From assembly GCF_900119165.1 (NCBI RefSeq), contig NZ_FPJG01000006.1:7850001-7914000 (forward strand): a stretch of DNA of 64,000 nt. Reading direction: 5' to 3'. Positions 55,402-64,000 of the stretch are shown here, one piece after another. Origin of the DNA: Amycolatopsis australiensis. GTDB taxonomy: Bacteria; Actinomycetota; Actinomycetes; Mycobacteriales; Pseudonocardiaceae. The position numbers were made by a program, and so were the translations under genes. Every line of letters starts with the position of its first letter. The stretch's first letter is position 1. The notes below the pieces were generated by a model. It was not told the DNA's origin and did not search any database. It saw only the letters and a list, made by a program, of their open reading frames with translations.

Positions 55402-56790
55402 TCAGACCCGCGACAGGCGGCTGACCAGCACCGCGGACGGTGCCGGGTGGGCGCCGCTGCCCCGCACCGAGTCCGCGACGGCCCGGTCCGAGGTCGCCAC
55501 GACCATCGGGCGGCCCGCGGGCTCGGCCGCGACGAGGTTGCGGATCACGTCGTCGGCGAGGACCCCGCGGTCGGAGAACAGCACCCGCACCCCGCGCGGC
55601 ACCGACGCCGGCACCGAGAGCACGCCCGCGCCGTCGAAGACCACCGTCACCTCGGCGGAGGTGCGCGCGGCGAGCGCGGACAGCTGGTGGATCAGCCGGT
55701 CGCGCTGGTCGGCCAGCGCCAGCTCGGGGTAGCCGGTCTTGGTGACGTTGTAGCCGTCGACGATCAGGTGCACGTTGGGCAGCGCGAGGTAGCGGTCCAA
55801 CGTGGACACGTCGGCGATCTTGCCGCCCTGGCCCGTGCCGGTGCTCGCGCCGCGGACCATGTCCGCCGGCCGCGCCCCGCGGGCGCCGAGGGCCAGCTCG
55901 CGGCGCAGGCCGCTGACGGCGCCGTCGATGGTGTCGACGAGCAGGGCGAGCCGCACTTCGTCGGCTTCGCGAGCCTCGCGAGCGGACTGACGCGCGATCT
56001 CCGCGTCGGCCACCGCGCGTTCGGCACGGGCACGCTCGTTGGCGACGCGCTGGCGTTCACGTTCCAGCTGGGCGGTGAGGGCGGCGATCTCGTCGGCGCG
56101 GGCGGCGGACCCGCGCGCTGCCTCGGCCGAAGCTGCTTCAGCCGCGTCCTTCGCCTGGCGCAGCTGGACACCTTGCTCGCGAAGGCGCTTCAGGAGCTTC
56201 TCGACTTCGCCTTCCCGCTCGCCACGGGCGTTCTCCGCCGCCTTCTTGGCTTCGGCGAGCTCAGCGCGCACCTGGGCGAGTTCGGCTTCGAGGCGCTGGT
56301 TGCGGGCGAGCGCGGCGTCGCGTTCCGCCCGCAGGGCGTTTTCCTCGGCGTTCTTGGCGACGAGACGGACGCGCCCGGCGGCCCCGGACTCGCCGAGCAG
56401 GACGGCGGCGGCCGCGGCGGCGACGGAGTCGGCGGCGTTCGGGTCGAGGGCGTCGGTGCGGTGCTCGCGCAGCCATTCGATGACCGCGGTGCGGAACTGG
56501 GCCGACTCGCCGAGCGCGGCGAGCAGCGCGGCGCCGCCCAGCTTGGCGCGCTTGGCCGGGGCGAACTTGGCGACCGGCCGCAGCTGGCGCGGCACGTCGG
56601 TGGCCGGCAGCTTGGCGACGGCGGCCGCGGCGAGCTCGGCGATGCGGTCGCGGACCGGCTCGGGCAGCGACGGCCACGTCACCGGATCGGGGTGGCCGGC
56701 GGCCTCGTCAGCCTGCTCGGGGCGCGACACGACGCCCGACGGACCGGTGAGGTCCTCGGGCGGCTCCGGCACGAGCGGCTGCGGGTGCAT
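55402..56790 (-). CDS. NYN-domain (YacP/Rae1-like) RNA-processing protein
   Basis: A 462-residue cytoplasmic protein. N-terminal helical region (about 40-150), a long coiled coil rich in Ala/Glu/Arg (about 150-275), then a C-terminal NYN/PIN-like nuclease domain (about 310-455): VHLIVDGYNVTKTGYPELALADQRDRLIHQLSALAARTSAEVTVVFDGAG and RVLFSDRGVLADDVIRNLVAAEP. Acidic residues of the active site (first D in DGYN, D in FDG, D in DDVI) are kept. It probably acts on structured or ribosome-bound RNA. ATG 56790; divergent from the DEDDh nuclease gene. Confidence 0.88.
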   Translation of the reverse strand: MHPQPLVPEPPEDLTGPSGVVSRPEQADEAAGHPDPVTWPSLPEPVRDRIAELAAAAVAKLPATDVPRQLRPVAKFAPAKRAKLGGAALLAALGESAQFRTAVIEWLREHRTDALDPNAADSVAAAAAAVLLGESGAAGRVRLVAKNAEENALRAERDAALARNQRLEAELAQVRAELAEAKKAAENARGEREGEVEKLLKRLREQGVQLRQAKDAAEAASAEAARGSAARADEIAALTAQLERERQRVANERARAERAVADAEIARQSAREAREADEVRLALLVDTIDGAVSGLRRELALGARGARPADMVRGASTGTGQGGKIADVSTLDRYLALPNVHLIVDGYNVTKTGYPELALADQRDRLIHQLSALAARTSAEVTVVFDGAGVLSVPASVPRGVRVLFSDRGVLADDVIRNLVAAEPAGRPMVVATSDRAVADSVRGSGAHPAPSAVLVSRLSRV

Positions 56791-56857
56791 TGGTCCAGGG
56801 TAGGCCCCGCCCCCGCATCGCGCCCCGCGCGGCACACGGACCGGCCACGCGCGGAAA

Positions 56858-56880
56858 CTGTCGGTGGTCGCCCCTACAGT
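56858..56880 (+). promoter_or_regulatory. RecA-NDp (PafBC-type) DNA-damage promoter
   Basis: CTGTCGGTG, 8 bp, TACAGT fits TTGTCRGTG-N8-TAnnnT except for the first base. The -10 ends 7 bp before the ATG at 56888, so the transcript is probably leaderless. Confidence 0.8.
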
Positions 56881-56887
56881 CCCGCTC

Positions 56888-58591
56888 ATGCGTTCGACCC
56901 AGGCACAGCTCGCCTTCGACGAGCTCGGAACCCCGTTGCGGGACACGACTTTCGTCGTCTTCGACCTCGAGACCACCGGGGCCGGGCCGGGTGCGTCGGA
57001 GATCACCGAGATCGGCGCGGTGAAGGTGCACGGCGGCGAGGTGCTGGGCGAGTTCGCGACCCTGGTGAACCCGGGCAAGACCATCCCGCCCCAGATCGTC
57101 TCGCTGACGGGGATCACCCAGGCGATGGTGTACGACGCGCCGCCGATCGAGGAGGTGCTGCCGGCGTTCCTGGAGTTCATCGCCGGGTCGGTGCTGGTCG
57201 CGCACAACTCGGGGTTCGACACCTCGCACATGCGGGCGGCCTGCGAAGCACACGGGTACGCGTGGCCGAAGCTGACGGTGGTGTGCACGGCCCGGCTGGC
57301 GCGGCGCGTCGTACCTCGCGACGAGGTCGGGCGCTACAACCTGACGGCGCTGGCGCTGCTGTTCGGCGCGCGGACGCGGCCGACGCACCGGGCGCTCGAC
57401 GACGCCCGCGCGACGGTCGACGTGCTGCACGGGCTGCTGGAGCGCGTCGGCAACCTGGGCGTCCATTCGCTCGAGGAGCTGATGGGCTACCTGCCCGAGG
57501 TCACGGTGGCGCAGCGCGCGAAGCGGCACCTGGCGGCGGACCTGCCGTCGGCGCCGGGCGTCTACCTGTTCCGCGGGCCGAAGGAAGAGGTCCTGTACGT
57601 CGGCACGGCGAAGGACCTGCGGCGGCGCGTGCGGCAGTACTTCACGGGCTCGGAGGGGCGGAGCCGGATCCGGGAGATGGTGGCGCTGGCCGAGCGCGTC
57701 GACCACGTGGTGTGCGCGCACGCGCTGGAGGCGGAGGTGCGGGAGCTGCGGCTGATCGCGGCGCACCGGCCGGCGTACAACCGGCGGTCGAAGAACCGGC
57801 ACCAGGGCTGGTGGATCGGGCTGACGGACGAAGCGTTCCCCCGGCTGTCGGTGGTGCGCCTGCCGCGGCCGGGGGTGCTGGGCCCGTTCCGCAACCAGGC
57901 GGACGCGAAGGCGACGGCGGACACGCTGGCGGGCGCGTCGGGGCTGCGGACGTGCACGCAGCGGATCTCGCCGAAGTCGCCGAACGGGACCCCGTGCGTG
58001 CTGGCGGAGCTGGGCCGCTGCGGAGCCCCGTGCGCGGGACGGCAGAGCGTGGCGGCGTACGTCCCGGCGGTCGAGTCGGTGTCAGGGCTGATCGCGGGCG
58101 TGGACGGCCGCCCGCTGCACGTGGCGGCGGCTCAGGTCGAGCGCCTGGCGCAGGGCCGGCACTACGAGCAGGCGGCCCGCCACCGCGACGAGCTGGCGGC
58201 CCTGATCCGGGCGCTGGGCCGAGCCCACCGCCAGGCAGCACTGGCGGCGATCGCGGAGCTGATCGCGGCGGCCCCGGACGGCAACGGAGGCTGGGAGCTG
58301 TCGGTGATCCGCTACGGCCGTTTGGCATCGGCGGGCGTGGCCCGGCGCGGAGTGCCGCCGATGCCGGTGGTGGAGGCGCTGGTGGCGTCGGCGGAGACGG
58401 TGCTGCCGGAGCCCGGTCCGTTGCACGGGGCGCCGCCGGAGGAGGTGGGAGTGCTGCTGCGCTGGCTGGCGCGGCCGGGGGTGCGGCTGGTGCGGACGAC
58501 GAGACCGTGGGCCGAGCCCGCGGCCGTGGCCGGGTGGCAGGGCTGGCTGGAGCTGGTGTCCACCGCGCATTCCCTGGAGCACGTGGGCTGA
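56888..58591 (+). CDS. DEDDh exonuclease with UvrC-like GIY-YIG domain
   Basis: A 567-residue nuclease. N-terminal DnaQ/epsilon-type 3'-5' exonuclease (about 15-180) with FDLETTG, the middle AHNSGFDTSHMRAACE and the final THRALDDARAT (DEDDh pattern). Then a GIY-YIG domain (about 212-300; APGVYLFRGPKEEVLYVGTAKDLRRRVRQYF) like the N-terminal half of UvrC, followed by a UvrC-like region with CVLAELGRCGAPCAG; the RNase H-like C-terminal nuclease of UvrC is missing. Mycobacteria have the same fusion (Rv2191). It sits behind a DNA-damage promoter, which supports a repair role. Confidence 0.92.
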   Translation: MRSTQAQLAFDELGTPLRDTTFVVFDLETTGAGPGASEITEIGAVKVHGGEVLGEFATLVNPGKTIPPQIVSLTGITQAMVYDAPPIEEVLPAFLEFIAGSVLVAHNSGFDTSHMRAACEAHGYAWPKLTVVCTARLARRVVPRDEVGRYNLTALALLFGARTRPTHRALDDARATVDVLHGLLERVGNLGVHSLEELMGYLPEVTVAQRAKRHLAADLPSAPGVYLFRGPKEEVLYVGTAKDLRRRVRQYFTGSEGRSRIREMVALAERVDHVVCAHALEAEVRELRLIAAHRPAYNRRSKNRHQGWWIGLTDEAFPRLSVVRLPRPGVLGPFRNQADAKATADTLAGASGLRTCTQRISPKSPNGTPCVLAELGRCGAPCAGRQSVAAYVPAVESVSGLIAGVDGRPLHVAAAQVERLAQGRHYEQAARHRDELAALIRALGRAHRQAALAAIAELIAAAPDGNGGWELSVIRYGRLASAGVARRGVPPMPVVEALVASAETVLPEPGPLHGAPPEEVGVLLRWLARPGVRLVRTTRPWAEPAAVAGWQGWLELVSTAHSLEHVG

Positions 58592-58642
58592 GTCGGGGCG
58601 CGGGTTCGGTCGGGGCCGGTTGGGCGGGGCGGGTTGGGCGGG

Positions 58643-58711
58643 GCAGGTCGGCCCAAGGCAGGTCGGCCCAAGGCAGGTCGGCCCAAGGCAGGTCGGCCCA
58701 AGGCAGGTCGG
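58643..58711. repeat. 15-bp minisatellite between convergent genes
   Basis: Four perfect copies of GCAGGTCGGCCCAAG start at 58643, 58658, 58673 and 58688, plus a 9-bp partial. It lies in the 311-bp gap 58592-58902 between the nuclease and MerR genes, which otherwise holds only GGGGC-rich sequence and no gene. Confidence 0.9.
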
Positions 58712-58902
58712 GCAGGGTGGGCCCGGGGTCCTGGGATCGGGAGGGGGCGAATCCGCCCCTGGGGCCGGAGGGTCGGGCCTGGGAAAGGCGGTCGAGGGCG
58801 GCGGGTGGGCTGCGGCCGGATCAGCCGGAGGCGGCTCGGCCCGAGGGGCGGCCAGCCACCTGCGCCAGCGCGAAGGCCCGAGGGGCGCCGCAGCCCCGCG
58901 GG

Positions 58903-59808
58903 TCAGCTGAGCGAGCGGTCCAGCGCGTCCAGCAGCCACGTGTGCGTCATCCCGATCGGGGCCCGCTCTCCCGTCACCTCGCCCGCCAGGTGCCAGTAAC
59001 GGCGCAGCCTCGGGTCACGGTCCGGGGCCGTCCGGTCGTTCAACGCCCGGCGGAACTCCAGGTCGTCCTCGCGGCCCCACGCCGTCGCGTGGGCTGCCAC
59101 GAACCTGTCCAACGCCGGCCCCGGTGCCGGCGCCGCCCCCGCCGCCACCTCCGGCGACGCCAGCACGCACGCCTCCCCCACGTCGGCGTGCAGCTCGCCC
59201 AGGTCCGCGATGCGGTCGTGTCCCGCCAGCGTGCTCGCCCGCACGTGCGCCGCCAGCGTGCGGTCGGCCGCCAGCAGTACCAGCGACGCGTACGCCACCA
59301 CCTGTGCCGTTGTCGGGTGCTCCGGCGGCGTCGGTGCGCTGATGTCCAGGAACATGCGGACCGTCTCCGGCGGGAGCTCTCCCGTCGTCATCGGGCGCCA
59401 CAGGCGGACCAGCGTGTCGTGCGCCGAGTATCCGTCCTGCACCGCCGAGAGCAGCTCCAGCCGGGTCGCTCGGTCGGCCGGTGCCGCCTCTTCGACCGCA
59501 CGCAGCGCCGAACGCCGCCAAGCCAGCGTGGCCACTTCGCGGTCCAGGGCCGTCCGCTCGGCCGCCACCACCTCGTCCAGCGACCGGCGGCCGTCGACGA
59601 CGTCGGTGATCGAACGCAGGCCCAGACCGAGCCCGCGCAGCCGCCGGACCGTCGTCAGCCGGTCGACCGCCGCCCGGTCGAACCTGCGGTGGCCTCCGGT
59701 GCTGCGTGCCGGCTCCAGCAGGCCCTCGTCGCAGTAGAAGCGGATCGTGCGGACCGGCACCCCCGTCCGCCGCGCCAGGTCGCCGATGCCCAGTGTGTCC
59801 TCGGTCAC
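58903..59808 (-). CDS. MerR-family transcriptional regulator
   Basis: A 301-residue regulator. The N-terminal winged helix is typical MerR (LGIGDLARRTGVPVRTIRFYCDEGLLEPARSTGGHRRFDRAAVDRLTTVRRLRGLGLGLRSI), followed by the dimerisation helix and a 180-residue helical C-terminal domain without metal-binding Cys, so the signal is probably an organic ligand. GTG 59808 is divergent from the maleylpyruvate-isomerase-type gene; the promoter between them has the long spacer typical of MerR targets. Confidence 0.88.
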   Translation of the reverse strand: MTEDTLGIGDLARRTGVPVRTIRFYCDEGLLEPARSTGGHRRFDRAAVDRLTTVRRLRGLGLGLRSITDVVDGRRSLDEVVAAERTALDREVATLAWRRSALRAVEEAAPADRATRLELLSAVQDGYSAHDTLVRLWRPMTTGELPPETVRMFLDISAPTPPEHPTTAQVVAYASLVLLAADRTLAAHVRASTLAGHDRIADLGELHADVGEACVLASPEVAAGAAPAPGPALDRFVAAHATAWGREDDLEFRRALNDRTAPDRDPRLRRYWHLAGEVTGERAPIGMTHTWLLDALDRSLS

Positions 59809-59814
59809 CTTCCG

Positions 59815-59846
59815 TCGAACCTCCAGCCGGGTGGAACTCCTACGGT
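59815..59846 (+). promoter_or_regulatory. MerR-type promoter/operator
   Basis: TCGAAC (59815-59820) and TACGGT (59841-59846) are 20 bp apart, longer than normal. The spacer holds an imperfect CCTCCA...TGGAAC dyad like MerR operators. It would drive the gene at 59853. Confidence 0.5.
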
Positions 59847-59852
59847 ACGGCC

Positions 59853-60602
59853 ATGCACAGCACCAGACTCGCCGAGGCACTGCTCGACCGCACCGCCGCC
59901 TTCGCCACCACCGTGGCCGGCGCCGACCCGGACACCCGCGTCCCCACCTGCCCCGACTGGCCGCTGCGGGTCCTCGTCGGGCACATCGGGCAAGCCCACC
60001 GCTGGTCCGCCGACATCGTCCGGTCCGGCCCGGCACCCGTCCCCGACCCGCGCGACGCCGACCCGGGCACTCCAGACGAATGGGCCGCCTGGCTGCGGGA
60101 CGGCGCCGAGGACCTGACCAAGGCCGCACTGGACGCCGGCGAAACGCCGGTCTGGACGTTCTTCGGCGAGCAGCCGGCGCGGTTCTGGCTGCGCCGGATG
60201 CTCCACGACACCACGATCCACCACGCCGACGCCGCCCTCGCCACCGGCGCCGCCTTCACCGTCGCGCCCGACCTGGCCGCCGACGCCATCAGCGAGTGGC
60301 TGGACGTCCTGTCCGACCCGGTCACCGCGAGCCTCAACCCGGCCTTCGCCGAGCTGCGCGGCACCGGCCAGACCCTCCGCCTCGCCGGCGGCGACAGCGA
60401 CGGCGACGGCGACGGCTGGCTGATCACCCGCACCCCGGACGGCGTCGCGTGGACCCGCGCCGCGGGCACCGCCGACGTCACCCTCAGCGGGCCTCTCCAG
60501 GACCTGCTGCTCGTCTTCACCCGCCGGTTGCCGCTGGACCGCGTCACCGTCACCGGCGACCGTGGCCTGGCCGAACACTGGCTGGGGCACACCGCGGCCT
60601 AG
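59853..60602 (+). CDS. Maleylpyruvate isomerase family mycothiol-dependent enzyme
   Basis: A 249-residue protein with an N-terminal DinB-like four-helix domain (about 1-150): CPDWPLRVLVGHIGQAHRW and WLRRMLHDTTIHHADAAL give the three His metal ligands. The C-terminal part (about 155-249) is a SCP2-like domain. Family members use mycothiol as cofactor, which fits an actinobacterium. Substrate unknown. Divergent from and probably controlled by the MerR regulator. Confidence 0.87.
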   Translation: MHSTRLAEALLDRTAAFATTVAGADPDTRVPTCPDWPLRVLVGHIGQAHRWSADIVRSGPAPVPDPRDADPGTPDEWAAWLRDGAEDLTKAALDAGETPVWTFFGEQPARFWLRRMLHDTTIHHADAALATGAAFTVAPDLAADAISEWLDVLSDPVTASLNPAFAELRGTGQTLRLAGGDSDGDGDGWLITRTPDGVAWTRAAGTADVTLSGPLQDLLLVFTRRLPLDRVTVTGDRGLAEHWLGHTAA

Positions 60603-60643
60603 GATCGCGGGCGACCCCCGCAGACGAGTCTTGGAGGACCCAG

Positions 60644-60925
60644 GTGATCACCGCGATCGTGCTGATCCAGGTAGAGGCGGACGCGATCCCGGACGCGGCG
60701 CAGGCGATCGCCGACATCGACGGCGTCGGCGAGGTCTACTCGTGCGCCGGGGACGTCGACCTCATCGCCACCGTCAAGGTGTCCGCGCACGAAGAGCTGG
60801 CCGACCTCATCCCCGGCCGGATCGGGAAGGTGCCGGGTGTGCTCGACACCGTCACGCACATCGCGTTCCGGTCCTACTCGCGCGCCGACACGGAGTCGGC
60901 CTTCGCCATCGGCGTCGAAGACTGA
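60644..60925 (+). CDS. Stand-alone Lrp/AsnC ligand-binding domain protein
   Basis: A 93-residue RAM-domain protein without HTH (MITAIVLIQVEADAIPDAAQAIADIDGVGEVYSCAGDVDLIATVKVSAHEELADLIPGRIGKVPGVLDTVTHIAF). Such proteins bind amino acids or act as oligomeric partners of full Lrp regulators; actinobacteria carry one near the cytochrome bc1 genes. GTG 60644 with GGAGG 7 bp before it; 41 bp after its neighbour. Confidence 0.9.
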   Translation: MITAIVLIQVEADAIPDAAQAIADIDGVGEVYSCAGDVDLIATVKVSAHEELADLIPGRIGKVPGVLDTVTHIAFRSYSRADTESAFAIGVED

Positions 60926-60937
60926 CCGAGACACAGA

Positions 60938-60973
60938 AAGAAGGCCACCTCCGGATCCGGAGGTGGCCTTCTT
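60938..60973. terminator. Bidirectional terminator, perfect 36-bp palindrome
   Basis: Two 18-bp arms without spacer (left arm AAGAAGGCCACCTCCGGA), with AAG-rich and CTT-rich ends. It lies between the convergent AsnC-type gene and qcrB and ends transcripts from both sides. Confidence 0.88.
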
Positions 60974-60982
60974 CGCGTGGAG

Positions 60983-62656
60983 CTAGTGTTCCGCGCGCTT
61001 CGCGGTCTCGACGCTCTCGAACTCGCCCGGCTCGCCCTGCTCGACGTGGCCGTTGCCGTGCCCGTTGCCGTGGTGGGCCCGCTGCAGCGCGGCGGTCTCT
61101 TCGGCCGGGTCCGGCGACCAGAGCGTGCCCGGCACGGCCTGACCGGCCGAGCCCAACTTGTTCATCTTCTTCGGCACCGAAGCGCCCTGGTACTCGAGCG
61201 GGATCGCGTGGCCGTGGCTGTCGACGCCACCCAGCGGCTGGTGGATCTCGATGAACTCACCGTGCGGCAGCCGCTTGATGATGCCGGTCTCGACGCCGTG
61301 CTCCAGCACCTCGCGGTCGGCCCGCTGCAGGCCGAGGCAGATCCGGTAGGTGAAGTAGTACGCCAGCGGCGGCACGATCAGCACGCCGATGCGGCCCGCC
61401 CAGGTCGTCGCGTTGAGCGAGATGTCGAACTGGTCGGCGATGATGTCGTTGAAGCCCGACAGCTCGATGACCATGAAGAAGCCCAGCGCCATCGCGCCCA
61501 GCGCCGTGCGGACCGGTGCGTCACGCGGCCGCTGGAGCAGGTTGTGGTGCGCGGTGTCCTTGGACAGCTTCCGCTCGATGAACGGGTAGCCGAGCAGCAG
61601 GCCGAACAGGATCGGCATGCCGATCGCGCCCGGGAAGAACACCGCCGGGATCGTGTAGTTCCCGAGGTAGACCTCCCACGCCGGCCAGATGCGCAGCATG
61701 CCGTCGGCCCAGGCCATGTACCAGTCGGGCTGCGAACCCGCCGACACCTGCGCCGGGTTGTACGGCCCGAAGTTCCACACCGGGTTGATCTGGAACAGGC
61801 CCGACATCAGCGCCAGCACGCCCACGACCAGGGTGAAGAACGCCCCGCCCTTGAGCGCGAAGTACGGCATGATCCGGACGCCGACGACGTTCGTCTCCTT
61901 GCGGCGCACGCCCGGGAACTGCGTGTGCTTCTGGTACCAGACCAGCGCCAGGTGCGCCCCGACCAGCGCGAGCATGATGCCCGGCACCAGCAGGATGTGC
62001 AGCGTGTACAGGCGCGGGATGATCTGGTCGCCGGGGAACTCGCCGCCGAAGAGCGCCCAGTGGATCCAGGTGCCGATCACCGGCACCGAGAGCACGATGC
62101 CCGACAGGGTCGCGCGGATACCGGTACCGGACAGCAGGTCGTCCGGCAGCGAGTAGCCGAAGAAGCCCTCGAAGCAGCCCAGGATCAGCAGCAGGCCGCC
62201 GATCACCCAGTTCGCCTCACGCGGCCGCCGGAAGGCGCCGGTGAAGAAGATCCGGAGCATGTGCACGGCCATCGACGCCACGAAGATCAGCGCCGCCCAG
62301 TGGTGCAGCTGCCGCATGAACAGGCCGCCGCGCACGTCGAACGACAGGTCCAGCGTGGTCGCGAAGGCCCGCGACATCGGCAGGCCCTGCATGTTCTTGA
62401 AGCTGCCGTGGTAGATGACCTCCTGCATGGAGGGGTCGAAGAACAGCGTCAGGTACACGCCGGTCAGCAGCAGGATGATGAAGCTGTAGAGCGCGATCTC
62501 GCCCAGCAGGAACGACCAGTGGGTCGGGAACACCTTGTTCATCTGGTGCCGCAGGCCCTTGGCCAGGTGGTACCGCTGGTCGGCGTTGTTCGCGGCCTCG
62601 CCCAGGTGCCGCTCGACGGCGCTCGAGCCCTTGGTCGGCGTGGTGAGTGAACTCAT
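60983..62656 (-). CDS. qcrB: Cytochrome bc1 complex cytochrome b subunit
   Basis: A 557-residue membrane subunit of the menaquinol:cytochrome c oxidoreductase, with about nine helices and two b hemes ([33 protein letters not shown] contains His ligands; [16 protein letters not shown]). The PEWY-like QO loop reads [11 protein letters not shown], and the C-terminal 130 residues are the hydrophilic tail found in actinobacteria. ATG 62656 overlaps the qcrA stop (ATGA). It is the target class of Q203-type inhibitors in mycobacteria. Confidence 0.97.
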   Translation of the reverse strand: MSSLTTPTKGSSAVERHLGEAANNADQRYHLAKGLRHQMNKVFPTHWSFLLGEIALYSFIILLLTGVYLTLFFDPSMQEVIYHGSFKNMQGLPMSRAFATTLDLSFDVRGGLFMRQLHHWAALIFVASMAVHMLRIFFTGAFRRPREANWVIGGLLLILGCFEGFFGYSLPDDLLSGTGIRATLSGIVLSVPVIGTWIHWALFGGEFPGDQIIPRLYTLHILLVPGIMLALVGAHLALVWYQKHTQFPGVRRKETNVVGVRIMPYFALKGGAFFTLVVGVLALMSGLFQINPVWNFGPYNPAQVSAGSQPDWYMAWADGMLRIWPAWEVYLGNYTIPAVFFPGAIGMPILFGLLLGYPFIERKLSKDTAHHNLLQRPRDAPVRTALGAMALGFFMVIELSGFNDIIADQFDISLNATTWAGRIGVLIVPPLAYYFTYRICLGLQRADREVLEHGVETGIIKRLPHGEFIEIHQPLGGVDSHGHAIPLEYQGASVPKKMNKLGSAGQAVPGTLWSPDPAEETAALQRAHHGNGHGNGHVEQGEPGEFESVETAKRAEH

Positions 62657-63807
62657 GACTTACGCTCCCAAAAGGCCGGACCGATGGCCTCGATGAAGTC
62701 GCCTCGCGCGATCAAGTATCCCTCTTCGTCCACCGTGATCGGTAGCTGGGCCAGCGGACGGGTCGCCGGGCCGAAGATCGGCTTGGCGTAGTGGAGGGCG
62801 TCGAACTGCGACTGGTGGCACGGGCACAGGATGCGGTTGGTCCGCTGCTCGTACAGCGAGGTCGGGCAGCCGACGTGGCTGCAGATCTTCGTGTACGCGT
62901 AGTAGTCGCCGAAGTTGAAGTCCTCCTGGCCGGCCCGCTTGACGACGCGGGCGGCGTCGGTCGGGCGGAGGCGGATCAGCATGACCGGGTTGTCGACGCG
63001 GGTCAGCGCCGCGGCCAGCGCCTCCGGGTTGCCCTTTTCGGACTCGCGGTACGGGAAGACCGTTTCCATCGCGCCGGCGTCGAGGTCCTCGGCCTTGACC
63101 AGGCTGACCTCCTCGCCCTCCTCCAGCGGCTTGCCGGTGTTGCGGCGCAGGTAGACCTTCTCGCCGGGGAAGTTCGGCTTCCAGCCGGTGTGCCACAGGG
63201 ACGCCCGGGTGTCGCTTTCCTTCCACGGGTTCTTGATGAAGGACGCGATCGGCAGCGCGGCGGCCGCGAGGCCGAGCGCGCCGGCCCCGGCGATCGCCGA
63301 GCGCTTGATCAGCGACCGGCGGGCGATGGTGCTGCGGTTCCCGGCGTCGGCCAGGTGCGCGAGGATCGTCGCGCGGTCGACCTCGGCCGACCCCTTGCCC
63401 TCACCGTCGTGGCGCTCCTGCACCGCGACCTCGGCGGGCACGAACTTCTTCGTGTACAGGATCACGCCGATGCCGAGGCCGAGGATGGCCAGGCCGAGCG
63501 TGATGCCGAGCATCGGGGTGTAGAGGCTGTACCAGAAGTGCGCGCTCTCGTTGTCCGGCGCCTCGTACTGCCACGGCCACCAGATGAGCGAGACGACGAA
63601 CCCGATCCCGGCCAGCGCGGACAGGCCGAACCAGAACGCGACCAGGCGCTCGGCCCGCTTCTCCGCCCGGGTGCCCTCCACGGGCCACGGCGTCGGGTAC
63701 TCGACGATCTCGACGCCGTCGAGCTGCCCGCCCAGCTTGAGCAGCTGGTCCCGGTCCATCTCAGCCAGCTCCGCCTCCGTCGGCGGCTTCGGCCCCTCGG
63801 CACTCAT
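62653..63807 (-). CDS. qcrA: Cytochrome bc1 complex Rieske iron-sulfur subunit
   Basis: A 384-residue Rieske protein of the actinobacterial kind, with three transmembrane helices (about 60-85, 100-125, 180-200) and a C-terminal [2Fe-2S] domain: CSHVGCPTS and CPCHQSQFD supply two Cys and two His. ATG 63807 overlaps the qcrC stop (ATGA), so it is preferred to the GTG at 63825. Middle gene of qcrCAB. Confidence 0.96.
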   Translation of the reverse strand: MSAEGPKPPTEAELAEMDRDQLLKLGGQLDGVEIVEYPTPWPVEGTRAEKRAERLVAFWFGLSALAGIGFVVSLIWWPWQYEAPDNESAHFWYSLYTPMLGITLGLAILGLGIGVILYTKKFVPAEVAVQERHDGEGKGSAEVDRATILAHLADAGNRSTIARRSLIKRSAIAGAGALGLAAAALPIASFIKNPWKESDTRASLWHTGWKPNFPGEKVYLRRNTGKPLEEGEEVSLVKAEDLDAGAMETVFPYRESEKGNPEALAAALTRVDNPVMLIRLRPTDAARVVKRAGQEDFNFGDYYAYTKICSHVGCPTSLYEQRTNRILCPCHQSQFDALHYAKPIFGPATRPLAQLPITVDEEGYLIARGDFIEAIGPAFWERKS

Positions 63808-64000
63808 GCCTTCGATCCAATCCACAACGTCACGCCGATCAGCGCGGCGATCCCGACGATAAAGGCGACCACGCCCTCCGAAGCGGGGCCGACCCCGCCG
63901 AGGCCGTTCCCACCCGGGTCATTGTTGCCGTCCGACACCGACTTCACGTAGGCGACGATGTCCTTCTTCTCCTCCGGCGACAGCTGCCGGTCGGAGAACT
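63804..64000 (-). CDS. qcrC: Cytochrome bc1 complex diheme cytochrome c subunit, C-terminal part
   Basis: The last 64 codons of a gene that continues past the right edge: [64 protein letters not shown]. This is the end of the second cytochrome c domain and the single C-terminal transmembrane helix typical of QcrC. The heme motifs lie outside the window. Its stop overlaps qcrA. Confidence 0.92.
   Translation of the reverse strand, partial: FSDRQLSPEEKKDIVAYVKSVSDGNNDPGGNGLGGVGPASEGVVAFIVGIAALIGVTLWIGSKA

Noticed and set aside
58620..58999. Plus-strand frames through the 15-bp repeat
   Set aside because: Low-complexity GRPKA-type peptides from the repeat, no start signal, opposite the MerR gene end.

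Overview
The window is about 64 kb of very GC-rich actinobacterial chromosome. It suggests a member of the Pseudonocardiales, most probably Amycolatopsis or a close relative. The reasons are strong GC3 bias, ATGA/GTGA gene overlaps, a mycothiol-dependent-enzyme family protein, an actinobacterial ESX (type VII secretion) locus, a qcrCAB operon of the actinobacterial kind, and a dispersed palindromic repeat (6944-7032 and 47427-47513) that I associate with Amycolatopsis genomes. No rRNA, tRNA or CRISPR array was seen.

Layout. 1-2.9 kb: an EACC1/caspase pair (conflict or programmed-death type) and a membrane protein. 2.9-6.1 kb: hisDCB plus a small membrane protein, then a nitrilase-family amidase. 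7.0-35.8 kb: one ESX locus in blocks: eccB with two coupled response regulators; eccE; an operon from an EspC-like protein to eccD; eccC; a WXG100 pair, a PPE-like protein and an alpha/beta-hydrolase candidate effector; and a mycosin whose catalytic triad is lost. Inside it lies an accessory segment (20.7-29.8 kb) of secreted proteins: two catalytically dead trypsin-like proteins fused to lectin-like or FG-GAP propeller domains, one intact trypsin-like protease, a nucleotidyltransferase remnant and an acyl-CoA-synthetase-like enzyme. 35.9-45.0 kb: nadABC with a divergent NrtR-like Nudix regulator and a palindromic operator, a LON-domain protein, an M48 protease, then DUF2567-like/bsaP/bioB/bioD. 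45.1-49.7 kb: two SulP-carbonic anhydrase fusions in tandem. 50-64 kb: P450, SRPBCC, a kinase-like protein, PimB-like mannosyltransferase, NlpC/P60 hydrolase behind a candidate c-di-AMP riboswitch, a small Cys protein and a DEDDh/GIY-YIG nuclease each with a DNA-damage (RecA-NDp/PafBC) type promoter, an NYN-domain protein, MerR/maleylpyruvate-isomerase pair, AsnC-type protein and the cytochrome bc1 operon.

Synteny reading. From memory, Mycobacterium tuberculosis carries bioB-Rv1590-Rv1591-Rv1593c-nadABC-hisDCB as one block. Here the same genes flank the ESX locus, so the ESX locus appears to interrupt or extend a conserved his/nad/bio core. The 51-64 kb part resembles Rv2185c-Rv2196.

Three genes between 20.7 and 27.4 kb each look disrupted by loss of one G in a short G-run. 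Either the assembly has homopolymer errors there or these accessory genes are decaying. Two of the three chymotrypsin-fold proteins and the mycosin have lost catalytic residues, which is the most distinctive theme of the window.
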